Source: Hymenobacter psychrotolerans DSM 18569
Lineage (GTDB): Bacteria > Bacteroidota > Bacteroidia > Cytophagales > Hymenobacteraceae
Reading direction: 5' to 3'
Assembly: GCF_900142395.1 (NCBI RefSeq)
Contig: NZ_FRAS01000020.1
Span: 1 to 64,000, forward strand
Length of the DNA: 64,000 nt
Part shown: in pieces, positions 34,439 to 43,447 of the stretch
Position numbering within the stretch: position 1 is the stretch's first letter
Layout of the letters: each line of letters begins with the position of its first letter
Program-made: the position numbers and the translations under genes
The notes under the pieces: generated by a model
The model's input: the letters and a program-made list of their open reading frames with translations, nothing else
Databases searched by the model: none
Told to the model about the DNA's origin: nothing

Positions 34439-35740
34439 ATGACCTACGCCGAAACCCTTGAGTATCTATACAGCCAGCTGCCCATGTTTCAGCGGGTGGG
34501 AGCGGCGGGCTACAAGCCCGGTCTGCAAACCACCGAAAAGCTGGCGGCGGCTATGGGCAACCCGGAGCGGCAGCTGCGCTACGTGCACGTGGCGGGCACC
34601 AATGGCAAAGGCAGCAGCTCCAATCTGCTGGCCGCCGTGCTGCAGGCCGCCGGCTACAAAGTTGGCCTCTACACCTCACCGCATCTGAAGGAATTTACGG
34701 AGCGCATCAAGGTGAACGGGCAGGATCTGGCCCCCGATTATCTGGTGCAGTGGGTGGCACGCTGGCGGCCGTTGTTTGCCGAGCTGCAGCCTTCGTTCTT
34801 CGAAATGTGCGTGGCATTGGCGTTTTCGTATTTCGCCGAAGAAAAGGTGGATGTTGCCATCATTGAAGTGGGGCTGGGTGGCCGGCTCGACTCGACCAAC
34901 ATCATCACGCCGCTGGTGTCGCTCATCACCAACATCAGCTACGACCACCAGAACCTGCTGGGCGATACGCTGCCCCAGATTGCCGCCGAAAAAGCTGGCA
35001 TCATCAAGCCCGGGGTGCCGGCCATCATCAGCCAGACCCAGCCCGAGGTGCGGGCCGTATTCGAGCAGAAAGCCGCCGCGGAGCACACGACTTTGCTATT
35101 TGCCGACCAGCATTACCGCGCTGAGCTAACCAAAGAGCCCGCGCCGGATGAGGACTTCCAGCAGCTGGCTACTACCCTCGACGGCCAGCCGCTGCTCGAT
35201 ACGCTCACCCTCGGCTTAGTGGGCGACTACCAGCGGCTGAACCTGCCCGGCGTGCTGGCTGCGCTGGATGAGCTGCGGCGACAGGACTTCGTGATTCCGG
35301 AAGAAGCCGTGCGCGAGGGCCTGCGCGACGTGCGCCGCCTGACCGGCTTCCGGGGCCGCTGGACCATCCTGGGCCGCCGCCCGCTCGTTATCTGCGACAC
35401 GGGCCACAACGAGGCGGGAATCCGTTTCATTGTAGAGCAACTGGCCCGGTTGCCGCAGCGGCATTTGCACTTCGTGCTGGGCGTCGTCAATGATAAGGAC
35501 GTGTCGAAGATGCTGAGCTTGCTGCCTCAGAAAGCCACGTACTATTTCTGCCAGGCTGATATTCCGCGGGCTTTGCCGGCCACCGAGCTAGCTGAGCGTG
35601 CCGCCGCTGTGGGCTTGCAGGGTGCCGTGTGGGGGCCGGTTCCGGCTGCCGTGGCTGCCGCCCGTGCCGCCGCCGGCCCCGATGAGGTGGTGTTCATTGG
35701 GGGTAGTACCTTTGTAGTGGCTGAAATCGAGGAACTGTAG
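34439..35740 (+). CDS. folC: Dihydrofolate/folylpolyglutamate synthase
   Basis: Adds glutamate to dihydropteroate and folates. The 433-residue protein has the Mur-ligase-like P-loop in HVAGTNGKGSSSNLLAAV, GLYTSPHL, GLGGRLDSTNII and, in the C-terminal domain, DTGHNEAGI. The length is normal. It is the first gene after the exbBD-tonB unit, an order often kept in Bacteroidota. Confidence 0.93.
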   Translation: MTYAETLEYLYSQLPMFQRVGAAGYKPGLQTTEKLAAAMGNPERQLRYVHVAGTNGKGSSSNLLAAVLQAAGYKVGLYTSPHLKEFTERIKVNGQDLAPDYLVQWVARWRPLFAELQPSFFEMCVALAFSYFAEEKVDVAIIEVGLGGRLDSTNIITPLVSLITNISYDHQNLLGDTLPQIAAEKAGIIKPGVPAIISQTQPEVRAVFEQKAAAEHTTLLFADQHYRAELTKEPAPDEDFQQLATTLDGQPLLDTLTLGLVGDYQRLNLPGVLAALDELRRQDFVIPEEAVREGLRDVRRLTGFRGRWTILGRRPLVICDTGHNEAGIRFIVEQLARLPQRHLHFVLGVVNDKDVSKMLSLLPQKATYYFCQADIPRALPATELAERAAAVGLQGAVWGPVPAAVAAARAAAGPDEVVFIGGSTFVVAEIEEL

Positions 35741-35826
35741 AAGCCGGCTACCCTTGGCCCCAGATATAGGTCCTTGCGTTGCTGAGCCGATATCCAAGAA
35801 CAGCATCACCCCGAAATTCTTTTCCA

Positions 35827-36489
35827 GTGCCCCGCATCAAACTCCAACGCTTCGCCGAAAATGCCGAACGGCCCGATATTGTAGAACCCGGCAAAGCCAA
35901 CTATGAACAGCTGCGCGGCCGCTGGCACCAGGAGTTCTTCCACAACGACCACCCGATAACACTGGAGGTAGGTTGCGGCAAAGGCGAATACACCGTGGGG
36001 CTGGCTGCCCGCTACCCCGAGCGCAATTATTTGGGTCTCGACATCAAGGGCGAAAGAATCTGGCGCGGCAGCAAGCGGGCCGAGGCGCTGGGCCTGGCCA
36101 ACGTGGGCTTCGTGCGGATGCGCGCCCACGACCTGCTCCAGCACTTCGCGCCGCACGAGCTGGACGAAATCTGGATTACGTTTCCCGACCCGCGCCCCCG
36201 CGACCGGGACATCAAGCGCCGCCTGACTGCGCCGCGCTTCCTCGGCCTGTACCAGCAACTGCTCCGGCCCGGTGGCCTCGTGCACCTCAAAACCGACAAC
36301 GAAGGCCTGTTTGACTACACGCTGGAGGTGTTGGCCGAGCGGCCCGGTGTTACCGTTCTGGCGCAGACCAAAGACCTCTATGCCACTCCGGAACTGCTGC
36401 CGCACGCCGAGGACATCGAAACCAACTTCGAAAGCAAATACCGCGCGCAGGGCGTGCCCATCAAATACGTGCAGTTTCAGCTGAGTTAG
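35827..36489 (+). CDS. trmB: tRNA (guanine-N7-)-methyltransferase
   Basis: Methylates G46 of tRNA. The likely start is GTG at 35827, giving 220 residues that begin PRIKLQRFAENAERPDIVEP as in relatives. SAM binding is shown by LEVGCGKGEYTVGLA, and the family segment is IWITFPDPRPRDRDIKRRLT. An in-frame TTG at 35779 would add 16 non-family residues. Followed by its own hairpin. Confidence 0.9.
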   Translation: MPRIKLQRFAENAERPDIVEPGKANYEQLRGRWHQEFFHNDHPITLEVGCGKGEYTVGLAARYPERNYLGLDIKGERIWRGSKRAEALGLANVGFVRMRAHDLLQHFAPHELDEIWITFPDPRPRDRDIKRRLTAPRFLGLYQQLLRPGGLVHLKTDNEGLFDYTLEVLAERPGVTVLAQTKDLYATPELLPHAEDIETNFESKYRAQGVPIKYVQFQLS

Positions 36490-36505
36490 CCGAAACTTCG
36501 GGAGT

Positions 36506-36555
36506 AAAAAAGCCGGGAGCCGATGCGTACCTTTTCGCATTAACGCCCGGCTTTT
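36506..36555 (+). terminator. Hairpin after trmB
   Basis: AAAAGCCGGG pairs with CCCGGCTTTT, with a ~29-nt apical region, at the end of trmB. Confidence 0.65.
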
Positions 36556-36573
36556 CCTATTACGCCCTGTCTT

Positions 36574-37413
36574 ATGCGGCCACTTCCGGTAATATGCACT
36601 GCCCATCTGTTTGCGGGGCTGGATGCGCACCTGCTGCGCCTACTTCGGTCACTGGCGCCGGCCGACTGGGAGCGGCCCACGTTGGCCCCGCAGTGGTGCG
36701 TGCGCGACGTGGCCCTGCATCTGCTCGATGGCAGCCTGCGCACGTTGTCGATGCTGCGCGACGGCCATTTCGGCGCGGGCGCCCCGGCCAGCCCGAAGTA
36801 CGCGGATGTGGTCGGCTACCTCAACCAGCTGAACCACGACTGGGTGAAAGCCGGGCAGCGCCTGAGTCCGGGTGTTATTACGTGGCTGCTGGAACTGAGC
36901 GGGCCGGCTTACACCGCCTACCTCAACTCGCTGGATATGCACGAAACGGCCGTGTTTCCGGTAGCCTGGGCCGGCGAAGAAACGTCACTTAACTGGTTTC
37001 ACGTGGCCCGCGAATACACCGAGAAGTGGCACCATCAGCAGCAGATCCGGCAGGCAGTGGGGCAGGAGGCGCCGCTGCTCACCGCGGAGCTGTATCATCC
37101 TTTTCTGAGCACCTGCCTGCGGGCGTTGCCGCACCACTACCGCCACGTAGAGGCCGAGCCCGGTACGGTACTACAGCTCACCATCACGGGGGAAGGCGGC
37201 GGCACCTGGTATCTGCGCCGGCATGAGCTAGGCTGGGAACTGGGCACCGACTACTCCGGCCAGGTAGCGGCCAGCAGCACGCTGACCGGCGAGGTGGCCT
37301 GGCGCCTGTTCACGAAAAGCCTGCCGCGCTCCATAGCTGCCGGGTATCTGCAGACCACTGGCAATGCCCGGCTGGCGGAGCCGCTCTACAGCCTGACAAC
37401 GGTGATGGGCTGA
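36574..37413 (+). CDS. DinB/MDMPI-superfamily protein (thiol-dependent transferase-like)
   Basis: 279 residues with the N-terminal four-helix DinB-like fold of the mycothiol-dependent maleylpyruvate isomerase family. Candidate metal histidines lie in CVRDVALHLLDGSL and HVAREYTEKWHHQQQIRQA, separated by about 95 residues. The C-terminal half (TVLQLTITGEGGGTWYLRRHE) is a separate sterol-carrier-like region. Members use a low-molecular-weight thiol as cofactor; because this genome makes bacillithiol (bshB1 is present), a bacillithiol-dependent reaction is a reasonable guess. The substrate is unknown. Confidence 0.7.
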   Translation: MRPLPVICTAHLFAGLDAHLLRLLRSLAPADWERPTLAPQWCVRDVALHLLDGSLRTLSMLRDGHFGAGAPASPKYADVVGYLNQLNHDWVKAGQRLSPGVITWLLELSGPAYTAYLNSLDMHETAVFPVAWAGEETSLNWFHVAREYTEKWHHQQQIRQAVGQEAPLLTAELYHPFLSTCLRALPHHYRHVEAEPGTVLQLTITGEGGGTWYLRRHELGWELGTDYSGQVAASSTLTGEVAWRLFTKSLPRSIAAGYLQTTGNARLAEPLYSLTTVMG

Positions 37414-37423
37414 TGCAGCCGGC

Positions 37424-38053
37424 TTAGGCTTCAAGCTCCTCAAACACGGCTTCCATTTCGGAAAAGTCGCGCAGGCCGGGTTTGATTTCGTCGCCGCCTT
37501 CCAGCACAATGCCCACCGGCCGCACTGTCTCGACGAGGCGCCGCACCGAGCCGCCGGTGCTGGCCCCGAAGCCGGCGCCCAGCCACAGCGGAAACATGCG
37601 GGCCTGCTGCGTGAGGCGGGTAATCTGGATGGCAGACAGCGTTTCGGTGGTCGGGGCCGTCAGCACGAAGCCGGCTACGTGGTCGGTCTGGGCCTGAAAG
37701 CGGCTGTCTACATCTTCGGGCAGCATATCGGAAATCCAGCGAATGAGCTTCAGGACGGGGCGGCTGAGCAGGGCCAGCTCTTCGGGCGTGCGGCGGCGGT
37801 GCAGCAGAATGCCGTGCAGGCCGCAGCGTTCCGCCAGCTCGTTGATGGCGGCTGCCGGCAGCGTATCAAACTCGCCCACCAGTTCCACGCCGGCCACCCA
37901 GCTGCTGATTTCCTGCACCGCTTCCGGCGTCAGATGCCCGGGCAGGGCGGGGTCGAGGCGAAAAGTGAGGCGGTCGGCGCCCATACCGGCGCAGTAGCGG
38001 GCATCGGAAAGGTTGTTGATACCGCGCACCAGCACGGACGTAAGCAAAGCCAT
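37424..38053 (-). CDS. TrpF-like TIM-barrel protein lacking the KxCG motif
   Basis: 209 residues from ATG at 38053 (the longer frame up to 38104 is not family-like). The pattern (SVLVRGINNLSDARYCAGMGADRLTF, IVLEGGDEIKPGLRDF) resembles phosphoribosylanthranilate isomerase. However, K-x-C-G at the first strand, which carries the catalytic Cys in true TrpF, is replaced by VRGIN. Tryptophan genes are not near. It is probably a related barrel of unknown reaction. Confidence 0.6.
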   Translation of the reverse strand: MALLTSVLVRGINNLSDARYCAGMGADRLTFRLDPALPGHLTPEAVQEISSWVAGVELVGEFDTLPAAAINELAERCGLHGILLHRRRTPEELALLSRPVLKLIRWISDMLPEDVDSRFQAQTDHVAGFVLTAPTTETLSAIQITRLTQQARMFPLWLGAGFGASTGGSVRRLVETVRPVGIVLEGGDEIKPGLRDFSEMEAVFEELEA

Positions 38054-38250
38054 AGCAAAGAAAGGTTGGCGCCCGCGCCCTCCGGTACTGGAAAGCGCCG
38101 GCAAGGGCAGTCAGAACACGAAAGTACGGAATCCGGCCCGCTGGCAGCCACCCCCGGCCGACTTTCCCGCCAAGTAGAAACTCCGACTGGCGCGGCTGTG
38201 TTATCTTTGCCCCGCGGCCGCGGACCTTGACTCCACGGGCGCCTTCTTCT

Positions 38251-39423
38251 ATGACGCACTCTGCACCTTCCCCAACGACGCCCGCCCGCGGGCGCGTTCT
38301 TGTCGCCATGAGCGGCGGTATCGATTCATCCGTAGCGGCCGTGCTTCTGCATGAGCAGGGCTACGAAGTGGTCGGGATGACCATGAAAACCTGGGACTAC
38401 GCCTCGGCGGGCGGCTCCAAAAAAGAAACTGGCTGCTGCTCGCTCGACAGCATCAACGATGCCCGCCAGATTGCGGTGGAGCTGGGCTTTCCGCATTACA
38501 TCATTGATATCCGCGACGAGTTCGGCGACTTTGTTATCTCCAACTTCACCGAGGAATACCTGGCCGGCCGCACGCCCAATCCGTGCGTGCTCTGCAACAC
38601 CCACATCAAGTGGGACGCGCTGTTGCGCCGGGCCGACCAGCTCGGCTGCGAGTTCATTGCTACCGGCCACTACGCGCAGGTACGCCACGAAAACGGCCGC
38701 TACGTTATCAGCAAAGGCCTCGACGAAAACAAAGACCAGAGCTACGCGTTGTGGGGCGTGAGCCAGGAAAGCCTGAGCCGCACGCTGTTTCCGCTGGGCC
38801 AGATGCGCAAAACCGAAATCTACGACGAGGCCCGTCGCCGCGGCTTCACGGAGCTGGTCAACAAGCCCGAGAGCTACGAAATCTGCTTCATCCCCGACAA
38901 CGACTACCGGGGCTTCCTGCGGCGCCGGGTGCCGGGCCTGGAAGAGCGGGTGGCGGGCGGCAAGTTTGTGCTGCGCGACGGCACGGTGCTGGGCACACAT
39001 GAGGGCTACCCGTTCTACACCATCGGGCAGCGCAAAGGGCTGGGCGTGGCGCTGGGCTTTCCGGCCTACGTGACGGAAATCCGGCCTGATACCAACGAGG
39101 TGGTACTGGGCAATTTCGATGATCTGGCCAGCACGCGCACCACGGTCAGCAAGCTGAACATGGGCAAATACGCGTCGCTGGAAGGCATGGGGCTGGTGCC
39201 GAGCCGTACCAAAGTGCGCTACAACCACAACGGTGGCGCCGCCGCGTTTCTGGAGCAAGTCGGCGACAAAATCCACGTTTACTTCGAGGAGCCCGTGCAC
39301 GCCGTGACGCCCGGCCAGGCCGCCGTGTTCTACGACGGGCAGGACGTCATCGGGGGCGGCTGGATTGAGCGGCACACCATCGGCGAAACTCCCGTATCTT
39401 CGGCAGCGGCAGCTGCGTTATAA
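38251..39423 (+). CDS. mnmA: tRNA-specific 2-thiouridylase
   Basis: Thiolates U34 of tRNA for Lys, Glu and Gln. The 390-residue protein has the PP-loop AMSGGIDSSVAAVLL and the two catalytic cysteines in NPCVLCNTHIKWD and YEICFIPDNDYR. ATG at 38251 is preferred over the TTG at 38227, which adds only eight residues. The frame covers the C-terminal beta-barrel. TATCTTTG (~38199) could be the promoter -7 element. Confidence 0.93.
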   Translation: MTHSAPSPTTPARGRVLVAMSGGIDSSVAAVLLHEQGYEVVGMTMKTWDYASAGGSKKETGCCSLDSINDARQIAVELGFPHYIIDIRDEFGDFVISNFTEEYLAGRTPNPCVLCNTHIKWDALLRRADQLGCEFIATGHYAQVRHENGRYVISKGLDENKDQSYALWGVSQESLSRTLFPLGQMRKTEIYDEARRRGFTELVNKPESYEICFIPDNDYRGFLRRRVPGLEERVAGGKFVLRDGTVLGTHEGYPFYTIGQRKGLGVALGFPAYVTEIRPDTNEVVLGNFDDLASTRTTVSKLNMGKYASLEGMGLVPSRTKVRYNHNGGAAAFLEQVGDKIHVYFEEPVHAVTPGQAAVFYDGQDVIGGGWIERHTIGETPVSSAAAAAL

Positions 39424-39442
39424 GCCGCAACTTACCCGCGCT

Positions 39443-40213
39443 ATGGCCTCACTATCTGTTTCTACTGTGCTTTCCGGAAAGAATATTCGCCGCTGGCTGG
39501 CGCCGGCGCTGCTGGCCGTGGCGGTGGCCGGCTGCAAAGAGGAAACCGAGCAGGTAGAGCCGGTAGATACCAGCTACTATCCGGTGCAGGTAGGCGACTT
39601 CCGCATCTATGAGGTGACGGATACCACGTGGCTGCGCAACGTCAAAACCATTGCCCGCTACCAGTTCCGGGAGCAGGTAACCGAGCAGTATACGGATGCC
39701 GCCGGCCGCCCGGCCTTTCGGGTACTGCGCTCCAGGCGCACCACGCCCGCCGAGGCCTGGCGCTCCGATAGTGTGCTCGTAGTAAGTCCCTCAACCACCA
39801 ACGTGCTGGTGACGCGCAACAACCGCCGCACCGTGGAGCTGGTGTACCCGGCGCGCACGGGCTACTTCTGGAACCTGAATGCGTTTAATGAGCTGAACCC
39901 TATCGAGAAGAGCGACATACACTTCAAGCAGGTAGGGGAGCCATTCACGACAACCAACGCAGCTGGCCAATCCGTGACGTACCCAAGCACGGTGATGACG
40001 GCGCTGCGCGAAACCGACGCGGAAGAAGGCGGCGAGTACATCAACCTGTACTACTACTACCGCAACCGCCAGGTGTACGCGCCGGGCGTGGGGCCGGTGT
40101 ACCGCAGCCGCCGCCGCTTCATCTACTGTGCCGACGGCAGCTGCATTCCGACGCCCAGCTACATCCATAGCGGCTCGGCCCGCACGGAGATACTGCTTGA
40201 ATCAGGCAGATAG
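39443..40213 (+). CDS. Putative lipoprotein, unknown function
   Basis: 256 residues. The start at 39443 gives a signal sequence (WLAPALLAVAVAGC) with a lipobox ending in Cys, so it is probably an outer-membrane lipoprotein. The mature part contains SYYPVQVGDFRIYEVTDTTW, a beta-rich, tyrosine-rich pattern common to hypothetical lipoproteins in this phylum. Conserved cysteines near the C-terminus (YCADGSCIP) may form a disulfide. It begins 20 bp after the mnmA stop. Confidence 0.75.
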   Translation: MASLSVSTVLSGKNIRRWLAPALLAVAVAGCKEETEQVEPVDTSYYPVQVGDFRIYEVTDTTWLRNVKTIARYQFREQVTEQYTDAAGRPAFRVLRSRRTTPAEAWRSDSVLVVSPSTTNVLVTRNNRRTVELVYPARTGYFWNLNAFNELNPIEKSDIHFKQVGEPFTTTNAAGQSVTYPSTVMTALRETDAEEGGEYINLYYYYRNRQVYAPGVGPVYRSRRRFIYCADGSCIPTPSYIHSGSARTEILLESGR

Positions 40214-40239
40214 CCGGACTCGGGTCATCTAGATTTTTT

Positions 40240-40275
40240 AAAAGCCGTTCTGCACCACGTGCAGAACGGCTTTTT
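40240..40275 (+). terminator. Intrinsic terminator after the lipoprotein gene
   Basis: AAAAGCCGTTCTGCAC and GTGCAGAACGGCTTTT form a perfect 16-bp stem around CAC, with an extra T. It is among the strongest in the window. Confidence 0.93.
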
Positions 40276-40376
40276 CATTGTGCCCAAGCTAAAGCCGGAA
40301 TCTTACGGCCAGCTGCGCAAACCGGAGTATGAGGCCGAATTCGTATCTTCCGGCACGTCCTTTAGCCCTACATTAC

Positions 40377-42071
40377 ATGCGTCTTTCTTACTCCGTGCTG
40401 CTGGGTGGCCTGGCGGTAGCTGCCGCGCTGGCTTCGCCGGCTTCTGCGCAGGCCCAGCCCAACGCCGTGCGCAAGCACCTGGTGTATTTCCGCGACAAAG
40501 CGGGCACACCTTTCACCGTTAGCCAGCCCCAGGCGTTTCTGTCGGCGCGGGCCGTGCAGCGGCGCACCCGCCAAAGCATTGCGGTGCAGCCCCGCGACCT
40601 GCCCGTAACACCAGCCTACGTGGCGCAGGTGCGGGCCGTGCCGGGCGCTACCGTGTGGTATACGTCGCGCTGGTTTAATGCCGCCGTGGTATCCTGCGAC
40701 TCGGCCACGCTGCGCAACCTACAGGCGTTGCCGTTCGTGCGCAGCGCCACTACGCTCAACCGCACGGCTGCCGTAACGCCCTCCACCCCCCGGCCTCGGA
40801 GCTCAGAGGATGCCCAGGACCCGCAGCAGCGCACCCAGGCCAACCCGGTCTATGGCATTGCCTATCAGCAGGCGCTTATGCTGGGGGCCGTAGACATGCA
40901 CAACGCCGGTTTCCGGGGCGAGGGAATGCAGATTGCCGTGTTCGATGATGGATTCCCCGGCGTCGATCAGACGTCGCCGTTTGCTTCGATGCGCAATGAG
41001 AACCGACTGGCCGACGTCTACAACTTCGTGGAGCGCAACACCGCCGTGTACGGCCGCGACAGCCACGGCACGCACTGCCTGTCTACGATGGCGGCCAACG
41101 AAACCGGCCGGTTTATCGGGACGGCGCCCAAAGCCACGTACCGGCTCTACCTCACCGAAAATATTGTCGGCGAAAACCCGATTGAGGAAGTAAACTGGCT
41201 GCTGGCCGCCGAACGGGCCGATTCGGCCGGGGTGGATGTCATCAGCTCCTCGTTGGGCTACAGCAGCTTCGATACGCCCTACGGCAACTACACCTATGCC
41301 GATCTGAACGGCCGGACGGCTATTTCGACGCGGGCAGCCAGCATTGCTGCGCGGGTGGGTATGGTGGTCGTCAACTCGGCCGGCAACGAGGGCAACAGCG
41401 CCTGGCAGCGCATTCTGGCCCCCGCCGACGCCGATTCCATCCTGGCCGTTGCGGCGGTTGACTCGTTCCGCAACCGGGTCGGGTTTAGCTCTATCGGGCC
41501 CAGTGCCGATGGCCGCATCAAGCCCAATCTGGCCAGCCAGGGCCATCAGACGGCCATTGTGAACGTATCCGGCGTGCCAACGCGGGGCAGCGGCACCTCG
41601 TATGCCTGCCCGGTGCTGGCGGGCGTAGTGGCGTGCTTCTGGCAGGCCAACCCAACGCTGAGCGCGCAGCAGGTCATCAGCTTTATGCAGCGTTCCGGCT
41701 CCCAGTATGCCTCGCCCGACAACCTGCTGGGCTACGGCATTCCCAACTTCGTGACGGCCTACAACCTCGCCAACCCCGGGGCCCCGCTCTCCGCCGACAG
41801 TCCAAAAGCCGCCACGGGCCAGTTGTTTATTTATCCCAACCCGGTCCGAAACAACGAGCTGTACCTGCAGCTGACCGATGCTTTTCAGGGCAAACCGCTG
41901 CGCGTACGGTTTTATGACGCCCGCGGGGCGCTGGTAGCCGAGCAGGCGCTGGCCGCAACCGGTTCCGCCGAAGTTCGGCTCACGCCCGGCCCGCTGGCCA
42001 AAGGCGTCTACACCTGCGACGTATCGGCCGGCGAGCAGGTGCGCCGCACCGTGCGGTTTGTAAAGCTGTAA
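40377..42071 (+). CDS. Secreted subtilisin-like (S8) serine protease with T9SS domain
   Basis: 564 residues. The N-terminus is a signal peptide (MRLSYSVLLGGLAVAAALASPASAQA), followed by a propeptide-like region (~25-150). Catalytic residues are in AVFDDG (D190/D191), SHGTH (H230) and GTSYACP (S408), and the oxyanion Asn in NSAGNEGNS. The C-terminal ~75 residues (FIYPNPVRNNELYLQL ... GVYTCDVSAGEQVRRT) form a T9SS sorting domain. It is likely exported and attached to or released from the surface. ATG at 40377 fits the signal peptide. Confidence 0.9.
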   Translation: MRLSYSVLLGGLAVAAALASPASAQAQPNAVRKHLVYFRDKAGTPFTVSQPQAFLSARAVQRRTRQSIAVQPRDLPVTPAYVAQVRAVPGATVWYTSRWFNAAVVSCDSATLRNLQALPFVRSATTLNRTAAVTPSTPRPRSSEDAQDPQQRTQANPVYGIAYQQALMLGAVDMHNAGFRGEGMQIAVFDDGFPGVDQTSPFASMRNENRLADVYNFVERNTAVYGRDSHGTHCLSTMAANETGRFIGTAPKATYRLYLTENIVGENPIEEVNWLLAAERADSAGVDVISSSLGYSSFDTPYGNYTYADLNGRTAISTRAASIAARVGMVVVNSAGNEGNSAWQRILAPADADSILAVAAVDSFRNRVGFSSIGPSADGRIKPNLASQGHQTAIVNVSGVPTRGSGTSYACPVLAGVVACFWQANPTLSAQQVISFMQRSGSQYASPDNLLGYGIPNFVTAYNLANPGAPLSADSPKAATGQLFIYPNPVRNNELYLQLTDAFQGKPLRVRFYDARGALVAEQALAATGSAEVRLTPGPLAKGVYTCDVSAGEQVRRTVRFVKL

Positions 42072-42216
42072 GCCAGCTGGCGCAGTTGGTTTCTGCTGAA
42101 ATAACCAACTGTATTAGTAGTGAAAGCAAATAATTTTAGTACCTTGGAAAGGAATTCGGACGAGCCGCATTCCTTTCTTTTTTCAGGGGAGCAGAACTCC
42201 CACAATCCGCAATACC

Positions 42217-42537
42217 ATGTTGCAAATGATGATTTCGAAGCGTCTGGGGCGTCGCCAGTTCCACTTCACCGTGTCCGGTAACAACCTCCACGAAGTGGTG
42301 AGTGAATATGAGCGGCTGAGCTTTCCGGATGTAGCCAAGTGCGGCATCTGCGGCTCCGACAACCTCGACCTGACGGCCCGCGTGGCGCAGGACAAGTTTA
42401 AATACACCTCCCTGCGCTGCCTCGACTGCCGCGCCGACGTCACGTTCGGCAAGCGCCAGGAAGACGACCAGACCTACTTTCTGCGCAAAACCGAGGACGG
42501 CAAGCTGGACTGGCGCGCGTACGAGAAGACGAATTAA
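42217..42537 (+). CDS. Small zinc-ribbon-like protein
   Basis: 106 residues. Two CxxC pairs (AKCGICGSDN and LRCLDCRADV) about 40 residues apart could bind one zinc ion, as in zinc ribbons. The N-terminal SGNNLHEVVSEYERLSF is unrelated to known enzymes. It may bind nucleic acid; similar small proteins are seen in Bacteroidota and phages. Single gene flanked by a terminator. Confidence 0.6.
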   Translation: MLQMMISKRLGRRQFHFTVSGNNLHEVVSEYERLSFPDVAKCGICGSDNLDLTARVAQDKFKYTSLRCLDCRADVTFGKRQEDDQTYFLRKTEDGKLDWRAYEKTN

Positions 42538-42569
42538 GCAGCGAAGCTGCTGCTGAGTTATTACAACGG

Positions 42570-42607
42570 AAAAAAAGCGTCGGGCGGCAACGTCCGGCGC
42601 TTTTTTT
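42570..42607 (+). terminator. Intrinsic terminator after the zinc-ribbon gene
   Basis: AAAAAAGCGTCGGGCG and CGTCCGGCGCTTTTTTT pair with two G-T or mismatched positions, with a long T-run. Confidence 0.85.
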
Positions 42608-42738
42608 CTGTGCCCGGTGGTCGGGGCCGGGTACCAGATGCGGCCACTGGTCGTTACGGCAGGAGCAAGGCACGGCAGAACTCAGGTTTTTGCTTTGTGC
42701 GGCTACTCAACTACTCAGTTACTTTCTACCTTCGCGGT

Positions 42739-43446
42739 ATGACTCTGAACCGCCGCCGGATGCCGTTGCTGGCTCCTTCTTTGCTTGCTGCCGACTTCGG
42801 CAACCTCCAGGCTGAAACTGAACGTTTGGCCGGCAGCGCCGCCGACTGGCTGCACTGCGACGTGATGGACGGGCGCTTTGTGCCCAATATCTCCTTTGGC
42901 ATTCCGGTGCTGCAGGCCATTCACCGCCACGCCAAGCAGCCGCTGGACGTGCACCTCATGATTGAGGAGCCCCAGCATTACCTGAGCGCCTTCCGCGACG
43001 CCGGGGCCCACAACATTACGGTACACTACGAAGCCTGCACCCACCTGCACCGCGTGATTCAGCAGATTAAGGCCCTGGGGTGCCGGGCCGGCGTGGCCCT
43101 GAACCCGCACACCCCGGTTGGAGTGCTGGAAGACGTGGCCGCCGACCTGGACCTGGTGTGCGTGATGTCGGTGAACCCGGGCTTCGGGGGGCAGGCTTTC
43201 ATTCCGAACACCATGCGCAAGGTGGCGGCCCTCAAGGAACTGCTGGTGGATAGCGGCTCCGATGCGCTGATTGAAATAGACGGCGGCGTAACCCGCGACA
43301 ATGCCTCAGCGCTGGTGGAAGCCGGAGCCGATGTGCTGGTTGCCGGCTCGTTCGTGTTCAACTCGCCCGACCCTGTGGCAACGCTGGCTGAGCTGTGGGC
43401 CCAACTCGCGGCTACCGTAGGGGCCGCAGAACAGGAGGAACGCTAG
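42739..43446 (+). CDS. rpe: Ribulose-phosphate 3-epimerase
   Basis: Interconverts ribulose-5-P and xylulose-5-P in the pentose phosphate pathway. 235 residues; TIM-barrel motifs LAPSLLAADFGNL, LHCDVMDGRFVPNISFG, LDVHLMIEEP, VMSVNPGFGGQAF and IEIDGGVTRDN carry the metal ligands and substrate-binding loop. ATG at 42739 is used because the upstream frame has no family sequence; an in-frame ATG lies at 42760. Confidence 0.95.
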   Translation: MTLNRRRMPLLAPSLLAADFGNLQAETERLAGSAADWLHCDVMDGRFVPNISFGIPVLQAIHRHAKQPLDVHLMIEEPQHYLSAFRDAGAHNITVHYEACTHLHRVIQQIKALGCRAGVALNPHTPVGVLEDVAADLDLVCVMSVNPGFGGQAFIPNTMRKVAALKELLVDSGSDALIEIDGGVTRDNASALVEAGADVLVAGSFVFNSPDPVATLAELWAQLAATVGAAEQEER

Positions 43447-43447
43447 T

